Shown in pieces: positions 34,582 to 42,712 of a stretch of DNA of 64,000 bases. Source of the stretch: Leptospiraceae bacterium (GTDB lineage: Bacteria > Spirochaetota > Leptospiria > Turneriellales > Turneriellaceae); NCBI GenBank assembly GCA_025055765.1, contig JANWWS010000036.1:51280-115279 (forward strand), given 5' to 3'. The notes under the pieces are model-generated. The model did not search any database. It had not been told where the DNA came from and saw only the letters and a list, made by a program, of their open reading frames with translations. Made by a program: the position numbers and the translations under genes. The first letter of the stretch is position 1. Each line of letters begins with the position of its first letter.

Positions 34582-35142
34582 CTAAGGGGGAGGTCTCTCG
34601 GCGTAGCGAACCATCCCCCATATACCAGTAATCCAGAGTGCCAAAAGGTTAGCCCCGAATAAGTAAAAAGCGCTACTAAACTTAGCTTCTGTTACGGGGG
34701 CAATGCGAGATGGGTTGAACCAATTGGCCAGATAAAAAAAACTTATGCCACTTAGGCCAAAGAGCCGCAAGAAGAAGGCCAGGCGCAACTCCTTGGAGCT
34801 GCAAGCGGGGTAGAGGATTTCCACAACAAAGGGAAGGGCCGCCACAAAATGAAAGAGGGAGAACCAGGCAAAGTCATCGCTAATGATATGGTGCTGCCAT
34901 CTTCGCTCCTCCCCTAAGTTTAGTTCATAATAAAGCCAGCCTCGTGAAAAAAAATAGGCAGAGGAAAGCATAAAAGCCAGGAAGAGGTATTCGTAGCTGT
35001 TCAAACGGTTTACTACAAGTCTGAGTTTACCCAGAAAAAAAATAATAATTTTAAAAACACCCCTAAAAAATTCATAGAAGAGGTTTTGCGCAATCCCAGC
35101 TAATTTAAGGCTTTTTTTTATGATTTGGGTCATGGCAGACAT
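34582..35142 (-). CDS. Small polytopic membrane protein, function unknown
   Basis: 186 residues. An N-terminal amphipathic helix is followed by about four membrane segments (YLFLAFMLSSAYFFSRG, FSLFHFVAALPFVVEILY, LFGLSGISFFYLANW, FGANLLALWITGIWGMV). No motif is recognised. It is convergent with the nucleoside transporter across 113 bases that hold no clear terminator, and divergent from the Kef-like gene. The reading frame looks real from its hydrophobic periodicity. Confidence 0.6.
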   Translation of the reverse strand: MSAMTQIIKKSLKLAGIAQNLFYEFFRGVFKIIIFFLGKLRLVVNRLNSYEYLFLAFMLSSAYFFSRGWLYYELNLGEERRWQHHIISDDFAWFSLFHFVAALPFVVEILYPACSSKELRLAFFLRLFGLSGISFFYLANWFNPSRIAPVTEAKFSSAFYLFGANLLALWITGIWGMVRYAERPPP

Positions 35143-35221
35143 GCCAATGCCTTTTCGCCTAAAATAGCTTGTAAATCCTTATCGTTTGTCTTTAAGAAAA
35201 AGGTTTGCTCTTTGTAGAGCT

Positions 35222-37342
35222 ATGCCATGGGTGGCTTCGATGACTTTGTGGTCCGAGTTTTTTCACATACCTTTTAAAAACCCTGTTTTGGTTTTTTCGC
35301 TACTTTTATTAATCATTCTTTTTGCACCGTTATTTTTAAAACGATTGGGGATCCCCCAGCTTATTGGTCTCATTGTCGCGGGGGCCCTTATTGGCCCACA
35401 TGGTTTTCACGTAATAGAAAAGGACAGCAGCATCGTTCTTTTTGGTACCGTGGGGTTGCTATATATTATGTTCTTAGCTGGTCTTGAAATTGACTTGCGC
35501 GAATTTCGCCGCAATAGTTTTCCAAGTGTGGTTTTTGGGCTTTATACCTTTGCTGTGCCCATGACTTTGGGATTTGTCGTCTTTTACTATATCTTGAAGT
35601 ATGGCTTGCTCTCCTCTGTTCTAACAGCAAGCATGTTTGCCTCGCATACCCTTATTGCTTATCCCATTGTAAGCACATATGGTGTGGCCCGCCATCGTGC
35701 TGTGGCCGTAACCGCTGGTGGCACCTTGATTACAGACACACTGGCACTTTTGGTACTCTCGGTTGTGGCAAGTTTGGCTACAGGCCGAAACGAAAACTCT
35801 TTTTGGCTAAGACTTATCTTTGGCTTGGTTTTCTATACGTTTTTTGTAAGTCTTATCTTTCCCCGACTAGGTATCCGGTTTTTAAAAAGCTATGATGATG
35901 CTAGTGCCCAATATCTCTTTGTCTTAGCTTTGGTATTTCTCTCTGCAGCCATGGCTCAATTTGTGGGGATTGAAGCCATGGTGGGTTCGTTTGTTGCGGG
36001 TCTTGTGTTAAATCCCCTAATACCTGCGACTTCCGTGCTACGCAATCGAATAGAATTTGTAGGTCATACTCTTTTTATACCCTTTTTTCTTATTATGGTG
36101 GGCATGCTTATCGATTTTTCTGCCTTCTTGCGCACACCCAAAACCATGATTGTGGCGATAACTATGACCTTAATTGCTACTACAGCGAAATACTTAGCTG
36201 CGCTTTTCACCCAGATTAGCTTTCGCTTTAAGGGCGAAGAAAGAACTCTTATCTTTGGTCTCAGCAACGGTCAGGCAGCGGCTACTCTCGCTGCAGTTCT
36301 TGTTGGTTATAACATTATAATAGGAGAAACTCCTGATGGAAAAACCATCCGCCTGCTCGATGAGCATATATTAAATGGGACCATCCTTATGATACTTGTT
36401 ACGTGCACCGTAGCTTCTTTTGCTACACAAAAGGCAGCTCGCAAATTAGCTGAAGAAATAAGACCTACAGACTCCCCCAATCAAGGTTCTATTTTTCTCG
36501 TGCCGTTAAAAAACGAAGAAAATGTCTCTGAACTAATACATTTAGCCTTCGCACTTTCCGGGAAAAAAAGTCGTAACCAATATTTAGCGCTTCATGTTGT
36601 GGAATCAACTATGCCCCAGCCGCAGCAAGAAGTAGTTGGCCAGAGAATTTTAAATAGGGCTGCCTCCGTTGCTTCGGGTGCAGATAAGGTACTTACACCC
36701 ATCTTGCGCTATGATCTCAATCTTGCCGCCGGCATCGCAGCGGCAGTGCGAGAAAATAAAGTAAGCGACCTTATTTTAGGTCTTCATCGGCGCAAGGGTT
36801 TTGCGGATTCTTTTTTAGGTAGGCTTGCGGAAACACTTCTGTCGCGCTGTGCCGTGGCTACTTGGATTTACTACCCCCATCAACCTGCGGCGACAATTAG
36901 GCATTATCATGTGCTTTTGCCACAAAAGGCAGAATATGAGACGGGTTTTTCTGCCATAGCTGAAAAACTGCGCTTTTTGGCGGAAAATACTTCGAGTGAG
37001 CTTACTATCCATGCACAAGAAAAAACAGCCATTTTTCTCAAGAACTTATGGAGAAAAAGTCGCTTCGCAGTGGATGTAAGTCCGCCTTTAGACTTGGATC
37101 AACTTGGGAGGCTTGCCCCTCTTTTAAGGGTTAACGAGGGGCTTATTATAGTTATGAGCCGGCCGGAGAGGGTTTCTTATGAGGATTCTATGAAAAAAGT
37201 GCCCCGGCTACTTGAATTTTATTTTAGAGAACGCAATTTCATTTTAGTTTATCCTGAGCAAGCTTTACTTGAAGAAAAAGACTATGGCTTGCACCAGGCG
37301 GGAATTTGGGATTACTTGCTGCAGCTTCTTAAAATTCGATAA
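35222..37342 (+). CDS. CPA2 (Kef-type) cation:proton antiporter with C-terminal USP-like region
   Basis: I start at ATG 35222, because the longer frame would begin with TTG; an ATG at 35240 is also possible. The first half (about 20-400) has some 12 membrane helices with CPA2 marks: LGIPQLIGLIVAGALIGPHG, FLAGLEIDL, ASMFASHTLIAYPIV, GIEAMVGSFVAGLVLNP. The C-terminal 290 residues are soluble and look like two universal-stress-type Rossmann units, not the TrkA-N domain of KefB/C. It probably exchanges Na+ or K+ for H+, with regulation through the soluble tail. Confidence 0.87.
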   Translation: MPWVASMTLWSEFFHIPFKNPVLVFSLLLLIILFAPLFLKRLGIPQLIGLIVAGALIGPHGFHVIEKDSSIVLFGTVGLLYIMFLAGLEIDLREFRRNSFPSVVFGLYTFAVPMTLGFVVFYYILKYGLLSSVLTASMFASHTLIAYPIVSTYGVARHRAVAVTAGGTLITDTLALLVLSVVASLATGRNENSFWLRLIFGLVFYTFFVSLIFPRLGIRFLKSYDDASAQYLFVLALVFLSAAMAQFVGIEAMVGSFVAGLVLNPLIPATSVLRNRIEFVGHTLFIPFFLIMVGMLIDFSAFLRTPKTMIVAITMTLIATTAKYLAALFTQISFRFKGEERTLIFGLSNGQAAATLAAVLVGYNIIIGETPDGKTIRLLDEHILNGTILMILVTCTVASFATQKAARKLAEEIRPTDSPNQGSIFLVPLKNEENVSELIHLAFALSGKKSRNQYLALHVVESTMPQPQQEVVGQRILNRAASVASGADKVLTPILRYDLNLAAGIAAAVRENKVSDLILGLHRRKGFADSFLGRLAETLLSRCAVATWIYYPHQPAATIRHYHVLLPQKAEYETGFSAIAEKLRFLAENTSSELTIHAQEKTAIFLKNLWRKSRFAVDVSPPLDLDQLGRLAPLLRVNEGLIIVMSRPERVSYEDSMKKVPRLLEFYFRERNFILVYPEQALLEEKDYGLHQAGIWDYLLQLLKIR

Positions 37343-37361
37343 GAATATCCTAGAGGGGGAC

Positions 37362-37380
37362 AAAAAGGCTTGCCTTTTTT
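37362..37380 (+). terminator. Intrinsic terminator after the Kef-like gene
   Basis: AAAAAGGC-TT-GCCTTTTT, an 8-base perfect inverted repeat, then further T residues, 20 bases past the stop at 37342. The tiny centre means the functional stem is about seven pairs. Confidence 0.6.
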
Positions 37381-37419
37381 AGAGGGCAATTAAAGCTGCC
37401 TATATTTGGGGGAGGGGGG

Positions 37420-37863
37420 ATGTATCCGAAATTAATCTGGTTAATTTCTTTTCTAGTAATACAAATATACGCTCAGCCAACGAAACGCGAAAAGGCCATT
37501 TCTCAGTATAAGGAACTAATTATTTCCATGACAAAGGCTGCCCAAGAGTTAAATCGCTCCTTAGAAAGTGCTTCCACCGCCAAGATAGCAGCGTCTGCCA
37601 TGGATAGGTTCACTGAAAAAATGACAAACTATCAGGTTAGGCTTGCCCAATTAGATGAGGAAAATCCAGAACTTGAAGCGGAAGTTACACCTGTTGAACT
37701 CTCACAAAGTTTAATTGAGTTGGAAAATTCCATGAGGAAACTTGCGGAGACCATGGCCCACGCAGGGGAGCGTTTTGGTACTGATGTCTCTTTTCAGGAG
37801 GCTGCTACGCGCATGGCCCAGAGCCTTAGTGGGGAAAACGAGGAAGACTATTACGAAGAGTAG
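37420..37863 (+). CDS. Small exported helical protein, function unknown
   Basis: 147 residues. A signal peptide ([20 protein letters not shown]) is followed by an almost wholly helical, Glu/Ala/Met-rich chain ending in the acidic tail [10 protein letters not shown] purine-rich ribosome site (GGGGGAGGGGGG) lies directly before the ATG. There are no cysteines and no known motif. The 3' end overlaps the convergent csrA by 13 bases. It is probably a periplasmic coiled coil. Confidence 0.6.
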   Translation: MYPKLIWLISFLVIQIYAQPTKREKAISQYKELIISMTKAAQELNRSLESASTAKIAASAMDRFTEKMTNYQVRLAQLDEENPELEAEVTPVELSQSLIELENSMRKLAETMAHAGERFGTDVSFQEAATRMAQSLSGENEEDYYEE

Positions 37864-38105
37864 GGCTTTTGTTCGGTAGTCTGCTTTCCCTTCAGAAGCT
37901 GGTCAAGATCGGCGGGGAGCTGGGTTTGACTGGCCGCGATGTTTTCTTGGCGGATTTGCTCGTAAATTTCAGAGCGGTAAACCTTCACATCACGGGGAGC
38001 TTTAATGCCCAATTTAACTTGGTCTCCCTTAATTTCCACCACCATGACCTCAATGCTATCCCCAATGACAATGGATTCATTTACCTTGCGCGACAAAACT
38101 AACAT
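37851..38105 (-). CDS. csrA: Carbon storage/flagellin translation regulator CsrA
   Basis: 84 residues beginning [16 protein letters not shown], with [22 protein letters not shown], the full RNA-binding core including the Arg used against GGA loops. It is longer than the 61-residue E. coli form, with a Gln/Lys-rich tail like other FliW-partnered CsrA proteins. CsrA blocks translation of target mRNAs (in several bacteria the flagellin mRNA) and is titrated by FliW. The gene overlaps fliW by seven bases, at the end of the flagellar operon. Confidence 0.97.
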   Translation of the reverse strand: MLVLSRKVNESIVIGDSIEVMVVEIKGDQVKLGIKAPRDVKVYRSEIYEQIRQENIAASQTQLPADLDQLLKGKQTTEQKPYSS

Positions 38106-38539
38106 GAGCTTTTTTCCAGGAATTCGAGTATTTTTGTCCGTACACTGTGCGTTTCATCTGTAGAGATAAACTGGCCCGCAAGTTTTAATTGGGGGTTAAT
38201 TATAATGGGTCCCTGCAGGTTTATAGTCATAGCCGCAGGAGTTTGAGGGGGAATAGTGATAATTCCCCAGATTTCGGCATCGTCTAGGCGAGAAAGGCCT
38301 ATTAAGGAAAGTTCGCTTTCATCTATTTTGGGTTGGTAGTTAGCCAAAAGTTGTCGTGGTTGTGCCACGAGAAAGGCTAGTCTATAGTCTTCGGTGCTTT
38401 GCAGCCAGTAAAAGGGTGCCTTGGCCTCCAGCAGCACATAATGGTGGAGGTGTTCAAAGGCGAAGATTCCTTGTGGGAAATGGATAATTTGATCCTCGCT
38501 TATTTCAACGCTACCCAAGCAGCGGGTTTCAATTTTCAT
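38099..38539 (-). CDS. fliW: Flagellar assembly factor FliW
   Basis: 146 residues with the FliW pattern: [72 protein letters not shown]. FliW binds flagellin and CsrA in turn. When flagellin builds up in the cell, FliW sits on it and CsrA is free to repress. It lies two bases after flgL and overlaps csrA, so the hook-associated proteins and this switch are made from one message. Confidence 0.96.
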   Translation of the reverse strand: MKIETRCLGSVEISEDQIIHFPQGIFAFEHLHHYVLLEAKAPFYWLQSTEDYRLAFLVAQPRQLLANYQPKIDESELSLIGLSRLDDAEIWGIITIPPQTPAAMTINLQGPIIINPQLKLAGQFISTDETHSVRTKILEFLEKSSC

Positions 38540-38540
38540 A

Positions 38541-39797
38541 CTAACGCAAGAAATCCATTAGGGTAGGCTTAATAATCCCTGCACCTACACGCAGGGCGTA
38601 TGCATGTACACTTTCAAGCCATTTTAAATTGACAATACTTTCTACCACGTCGACGGATTCATTCTTAGCTAGAAGTTCTTGGGCATAGGTTTTGTCCCAG
38701 GCAATACGCTTTTCATGTTGTTCTAGTCGGTTTAGCCTTGCGCCTATCTCACTGCGGTAGCGCAAAATATTTTCTAGAGCCATATCTAAGGCCTCAAGAT
38801 CGCGTCCCCCAACCAAACGGGAATCTGCTTTAATTAGGTCATCTCGTAGCATGATCACTACGTCAAAGAGGGAAAGTCCTGAGATAGTTGCATTCGGGCT
38901 GTAGTTATTTGGCGGCTCTGGGTTTGCGCCATCGATAAGGCCAAGGTCTTGTAATACGGTTCCCCCATGGAGATCTTCGAGCCAGATCATGTGAGGTGTC
39001 TTTGTTGTGAGAATGATCTCATTTTGGGCTCCCTTGGCTGCTCTTACCTCAAGCGGGGCGGTATTTATTTTATCAATAATATCATTTAAGGTGTCCCCCG
39101 CTGAGACATCAATGCGCACGCCATCAATGGCAAAAGACTGATCCCCGAGAGCTACATAGTTAAAGGAGTCCTTGTTCGAGGCAATCGACATATTGGTCCC
39201 CCAGAAAATACGATGTCCGGGGATGCTGATAGCCATTTCTTCGTTGCGCTCAATTTCACGTACTAGTACTTGGTTATCACCCTGGTACTGCACAGCGGTC
39301 ATCGCATTGCCTTGGTCAATGCCTTGGCTCATAAGGTGGGTAAAAATAGGTAAAAAGGGATCGCGTTCGATAACACTTCCGCCAAAGAGTGGCCGACCGG
39401 TGGCATCTTTCGTGTTTGCAATATCGACTAAGGCAAGCAGGTGTTGGTTAATCTCCTTAGCAATTGCTTCTCTTAGTTCAAAACCACTGTTTGTACCATT
39501 GGCAGCTTGCACCGTAAGGTAGCGCATTCTTTGAAAAATTTCGCCCACACGATCGAGTTGTCCGTCCATGAGATTAAGCCGGTCTTTAGCTTCTTGGATA
39601 TTGCGCTCGTATTGCTCTAATTCATGCATCCGGCTGCGCAAGAGCATTTGATTTGCCGCTCCCACAGGATCATCTGAGGGGAGCCGTATTTTTGAGCCTG
39701 TGGCAAGCATTTCTTCTGTGGTTTGCAGTTGGTATTGGTGACGGTTCAAAGTATGGACTAAATTGTTGTTGATCATGAGGTTTGTGACGCGTATCAT
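38541..39797 (-). CDS. flgL: Flagellar hook-associated protein 3 (FlgL)
   Basis: 418 residues. The N-terminal flagellin-like helix (MIRVTNLMINNNLVHTLNRHQYQLQ, then SGSKIRLPSDDPVGAANQMLLRS in variant form) and the C-terminal partner helix (RLNRLEQHEKR, NLKWLESVHAYALRVGAGI) fit FlgL. A central domain of about 180 residues is the variable part. FlgL is the second junction protein between hook and filament and is exported by the flagellar system. It follows flgK by nine bases. Confidence 0.94.
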   Translation of the reverse strand: MIRVTNLMINNNLVHTLNRHQYQLQTTEEMLATGSKIRLPSDDPVGAANQMLLRSRMHELEQYERNIQEAKDRLNLMDGQLDRVGEIFQRMRYLTVQAANGTNSGFELREAIAKEINQHLLALVDIANTKDATGRPLFGGSVIERDPFLPIFTHLMSQGIDQGNAMTAVQYQGDNQVLVREIERNEEMAISIPGHRIFWGTNMSIASNKDSFNYVALGDQSFAIDGVRIDVSAGDTLNDIIDKINTAPLEVRAAKGAQNEIILTTKTPHMIWLEDLHGGTVLQDLGLIDGANPEPPNNYSPNATISGLSLFDVVIMLRDDLIKADSRLVGGRDLEALDMALENILRYRSEIGARLNRLEQHEKRIAWDKTYAQELLAKNESVDVVESIVNLKWLESVHAYALRVGAGIIKPTLMDFLR

Positions 39798-39806
39798 AAC
39801 TTACTC

Positions 39807-41711
39807 CTAAAAAAGTTCAATTAGGCGCTCAATTAGCTCATTTATGGCCTGCATGACCCGCGCAGCGGCATTGTAGCCATGTTGGAATTGAACTAGGTTG
39901 GCCATCTCTTCGTCTAGGTTCACACCCATAATTGATTGGCGGATATTTTCCAAATTTTTCATAATGGCTGCTTGGTTTTCTACTTGATCCTTGGCGGTTC
40001 TTGTCTCAATACCAATTTTTGCCACCACTGCATTGTAGAATTCATCGCTTGTGCGGTGAGTGCCTACCATGGTCTCTCGGTGGCGCAGCGCCTGGGCAAT
40101 ACGCAGAGCATTTGTGCCATCTTTTAATCCATGGGCTTGGTTTAAGTCCCCCGTACCTCCTACATCCTTCCCCGTAGCTGCCGCAATTAAGGCAATATTG
40201 CCTTCTACGGCATCAGAAAGTCGTAATGAACCAGCGGGGTGAAAGACAGGGGTATGGGTGATGCGCTCTAGGTCAGATTGCAGTTTATTTATTTCATCTA
40301 TTCGTCGGTAATCAAAGGCTCCCGCAGGACCACTATTTTGCAAAATGCCGGCAAAACCAACCAAAAGCTCTCCGCTATCTTCTATATGTCGTATCATGAA
40401 ATTGGTGCGCCAATCATCTTCGGCTAGGGTTCCTTTAAGTACTAAGTTATTGTTATGGTTTAGATAGGCTACCACTCCTGCACCGGAACGATTGATGCGG
40501 TCTATAATAGATTTCAAAGTCTCATCAGGGCGATAAGTAATGTAGACAGGTGTATTTTCTTGGTCATTACGGTAGAAAGTTAGGGTGCCCCCCACGCCTA
40601 CTGGGCGGTCAGCAATTAAGGGGTTGCGGCCAGCTACTTTAAAGATAGCTGTAATTTCGTCAATGCCATCCCCATTGAGGTCAAAATTGCCGCGAACATT
40701 GCGCGAGAGATTGTCTAATCTAAAAAAGTTAATATTTGTTTCTTTCGTAAGTCCAAAGCCATCACGGTGTACTTCATTTACGATGTCGTGTATATTGACA
40801 GCCAGCAAATCCAGCTTTTGAATATTTTCTTTTAAAATGCCATCTCGCACATCCATAAGCGATTGTATCTTGCCATTTCGGAAAAGAACATCCTGGCCAC
40901 TGAATTCCCATACAACTCGGGATAGTCCTTCGTTTTGCGGGTCGCCTACCACCACAAGTTTTCGGCGGCTTTCTCCTTGGACGAGCACTTGCCCTCCTAA
41001 GTATACTATAAGTTCGTTGGGATCCTGTCTTTCTACGGAGATGTCGGCTAACTTGGCCATTTCTTGTAAAAGGGCATCGCGGCGATCTAAGAGGTCGTTG
41101 GGGTTATCCCCTAGGGTCTGGGATTTTAAGATTTTTTCATTAAGCTCCCTCACTTCTTCTGCCATCTCGTTAAGGCGGTTTACCGTGACTGTTAGTTCAA
41201 AGTCAACTTGTTGGCGCAGTTCAAAAAGCCTCTGGAAGGTTTCTCGCATGCGGAAGGCAAATTCTCTACCTCTTGTGCGTACGAGCTCACGGTGAGACAT
41301 CTCTTCAGGATATTGAGAAAGCTCTTGCCAGGCCTGCCATAGCCGATCTAGCTGAGTACGCAAAGACTCTTCTGAAGGTTCATTAAAGATAATCTCGGTA
41401 TGGTGTAGGTACTTTTGCCGGATTTCCCAATAAGCGGCGGATTGCTCTGTGGCTAAAATACGTTGGTCGACAAAATGGTCCCGGATGCGCTCTATCTCAC
41501 CTACTTTAGCTCCTTGACCAAGCATGCCAGGACCATGGGCACGGTTTAGCGAAGGCTCGTAAATAGGGTGCATGGCTTCGAGCTTGACTCTTTGGCGGGC
41601 AAAGTTCTTGTTATCTGCGTTGGAAATATTGTGTCCTGTTGTTTCAATAGCCTTTTGGTGGCTTGTTATCCCCCTTTTGGCAATTTCAAGGCCCATGAAA
41701 GTTGATGGCAT
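39807..41711 (-). CDS. flgK: Flagellar hook-associated protein 1 (FlgK)
   Basis: 634 residues. The N-terminus carries the axial-protein signature LEIAKRGITSHQKAIETTGHNISNADNKNFARQRV. The C-terminus closes with NLDEEMANLVQFQHGYNAAARVMQAI, both standard for FlgK. The middle holds the expected coiled coil and variable beta domains. It forms the first hook-filament junction. It follows the FlgN-like gene by eight bases. Confidence 0.96.
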   Translation of the reverse strand: MPSTFMGLEIAKRGITSHQKAIETTGHNISNADNKNFARQRVKLEAMHPIYEPSLNRAHGPGMLGQGAKVGEIERIRDHFVDQRILATEQSAAYWEIRQKYLHHTEIIFNEPSEESLRTQLDRLWQAWQELSQYPEEMSHRELVRTRGREFAFRMRETFQRLFELRQQVDFELTVTVNRLNEMAEEVRELNEKILKSQTLGDNPNDLLDRRDALLQEMAKLADISVERQDPNELIVYLGGQVLVQGESRRKLVVVGDPQNEGLSRVVWEFSGQDVLFRNGKIQSLMDVRDGILKENIQKLDLLAVNIHDIVNEVHRDGFGLTKETNINFFRLDNLSRNVRGNFDLNGDGIDEITAIFKVAGRNPLIADRPVGVGGTLTFYRNDQENTPVYITYRPDETLKSIIDRINRSGAGVVAYLNHNNNLVLKGTLAEDDWRTNFMIRHIEDSGELLVGFAGILQNSGPAGAFDYRRIDEINKLQSDLERITHTPVFHPAGSLRLSDAVEGNIALIAAATGKDVGGTGDLNQAHGLKDGTNALRIAQALRHRETMVGTHRTSDEFYNAVVAKIGIETRTAKDQVENQAAIMKNLENIRQSIMGVNLDEEMANLVQFQHGYNAAARVMQAINELIERLIELF

Positions 41712-41719
41712 AAGCCCTC

Positions 41720-42208
41720 CTATACAGCTGCATCAATGATAAGAGCCGTGCGATTTTGCTCGCCAGGGCCGTAGGTCGGCGAGCTTTCGCGCAAAAATTC
41801 TATCATATGCCGAAAAAAGTGCATGTTATCCTTAATAATGGCTTCATTGCCGCGTGCACAATTGTCAAGAGACACAGCCAACTCTTGAAGCTCTAGGCGT
41901 AGGGCCGATAGCTTTTGGCGAATACGGCTGTTAATTTGGGTTAGGCTTTCTAGCTGGCTAAGTCGGCTTATTTCTATTTGGTAGTGGCGAGACAATTCCT
42001 GCAATAAAATTTCACAGGCACTTTCGAGGCGGTTTATTTCGCGAAGTAAATCTTCTTGGGCTCTTAAGAGCTGCTGTAGTTTTGTGCCATCTCTTTTTAG
42101 CAGTAGTTCTCTTTTACTTAATTCTAGGTCATAGAGCTGTCGGTAAAGACTGCGTATGGTATTTAAGACGACAAAGAGCTCGCTAAAGGTGTTACTTTTC
42201 GGGTCCAT
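41720..42208 (-). CDS. FlgN-like flagellar export chaperone
   Basis: 162 residues, almost entirely helical with long Leu/Glu/Arg-rich heptads (YRQLYDLELSKRELLLKRDG, LLRAQEDLLREINRLESACEILL). Sequence alone would not name it, but its place directly before flgK-flgL-fliW-csrA is where FlgN, the export chaperone for FlgK and FlgL, is usually encoded. It heads the operon. The 57 bases upstream are rich in A and T runs with no certain promoter. Confidence 0.75.
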   Translation of the reverse strand: MDPKSNTFSELFVVLNTIRSLYRQLYDLELSKRELLLKRDGTKLQQLLRAQEDLLREINRLESACEILLQELSRHYQIEISRLSQLESLTQINSRIRQKLSALRLELQELAVSLDNCARGNEAIIKDNMHFFRHMIEFLRESSPTYGPGEQNRTALIIDAAV

Positions 42209-42343
42209 GCTTTTTTGTCGGCCACTTTTTTAAAAAAAGAAGCATTTTTGGGCGGATTTTAGGGGGTGTACAAAGGAAAACTTACGCAAGAAAAAGCTTA
42301 TCTCTTTTTCGACAGTTGGGCATTTATCGCATACATTTTAAAT

Positions 42344-42712
42344 ATGGCGCTCAATGTCTTAGGCACTGAGCTCTTACCTTGTTCTTACGAGCCACTGACT
42401 GGGTTTCTTCGAGATGGTAGCTGCAACAGCTGTCCTGAAGACAGGGGGATGCATCTTGTCTGTGCCGTTATGACCCCTGAGTTTTTGCGTTTTTCTTACG
42501 AAATGGGCAATGACCTTATCACCCCAAGACCCGAATTCATGTTTCCAGGTCTTAAGCCAGGGGATCGCTGGTGTGTATGTCTTTCTCGTTGGCTTGAGGC
42601 CTTGGAGAATAAGGTGGCACCGCCGGTAGTTTTGGAGTCAACCCATGTAAGTGTGCTTGAATTTGTGAATATAGAAACGCTCCAGGAGTATGCCTATCGC
42701 CCCGAGATTTAA
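42344..42712 (+). CDS. DUF2237-family protein
   Basis: I start at ATG 42344 so that the protein begins MALNVLGTELLPCSYEPLTGFLRDG, as this family does, giving 122 residues. The longer GTG frame adds an unlikely N-terminus. Conserved features are CNSCPEDRGMHLVCAVMTPEFLRFS, PGLKPGDRWCVCLSRWLEA and STHVSVLEFV. The family is widespread, Cys-rich and of unknown function. The stop shares four bases with the stop of the convergent protease gene. Confidence 0.88.
   Translation: MALNVLGTELLPCSYEPLTGFLRDGSCNSCPEDRGMHLVCAVMTPEFLRFSYEMGNDLITPRPEFMFPGLKPGDRWCVCLSRWLEALENKVAPPVVLESTHVSVLEFVNIETLQEYAYRPEI

Noticed and set aside
42216..42223. GCCGACAA-like sigma28 -10 on the minus strand before the FlgN-like gene
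   Set aside because: No TAAA-type -35 at the right distance; too weak to call.
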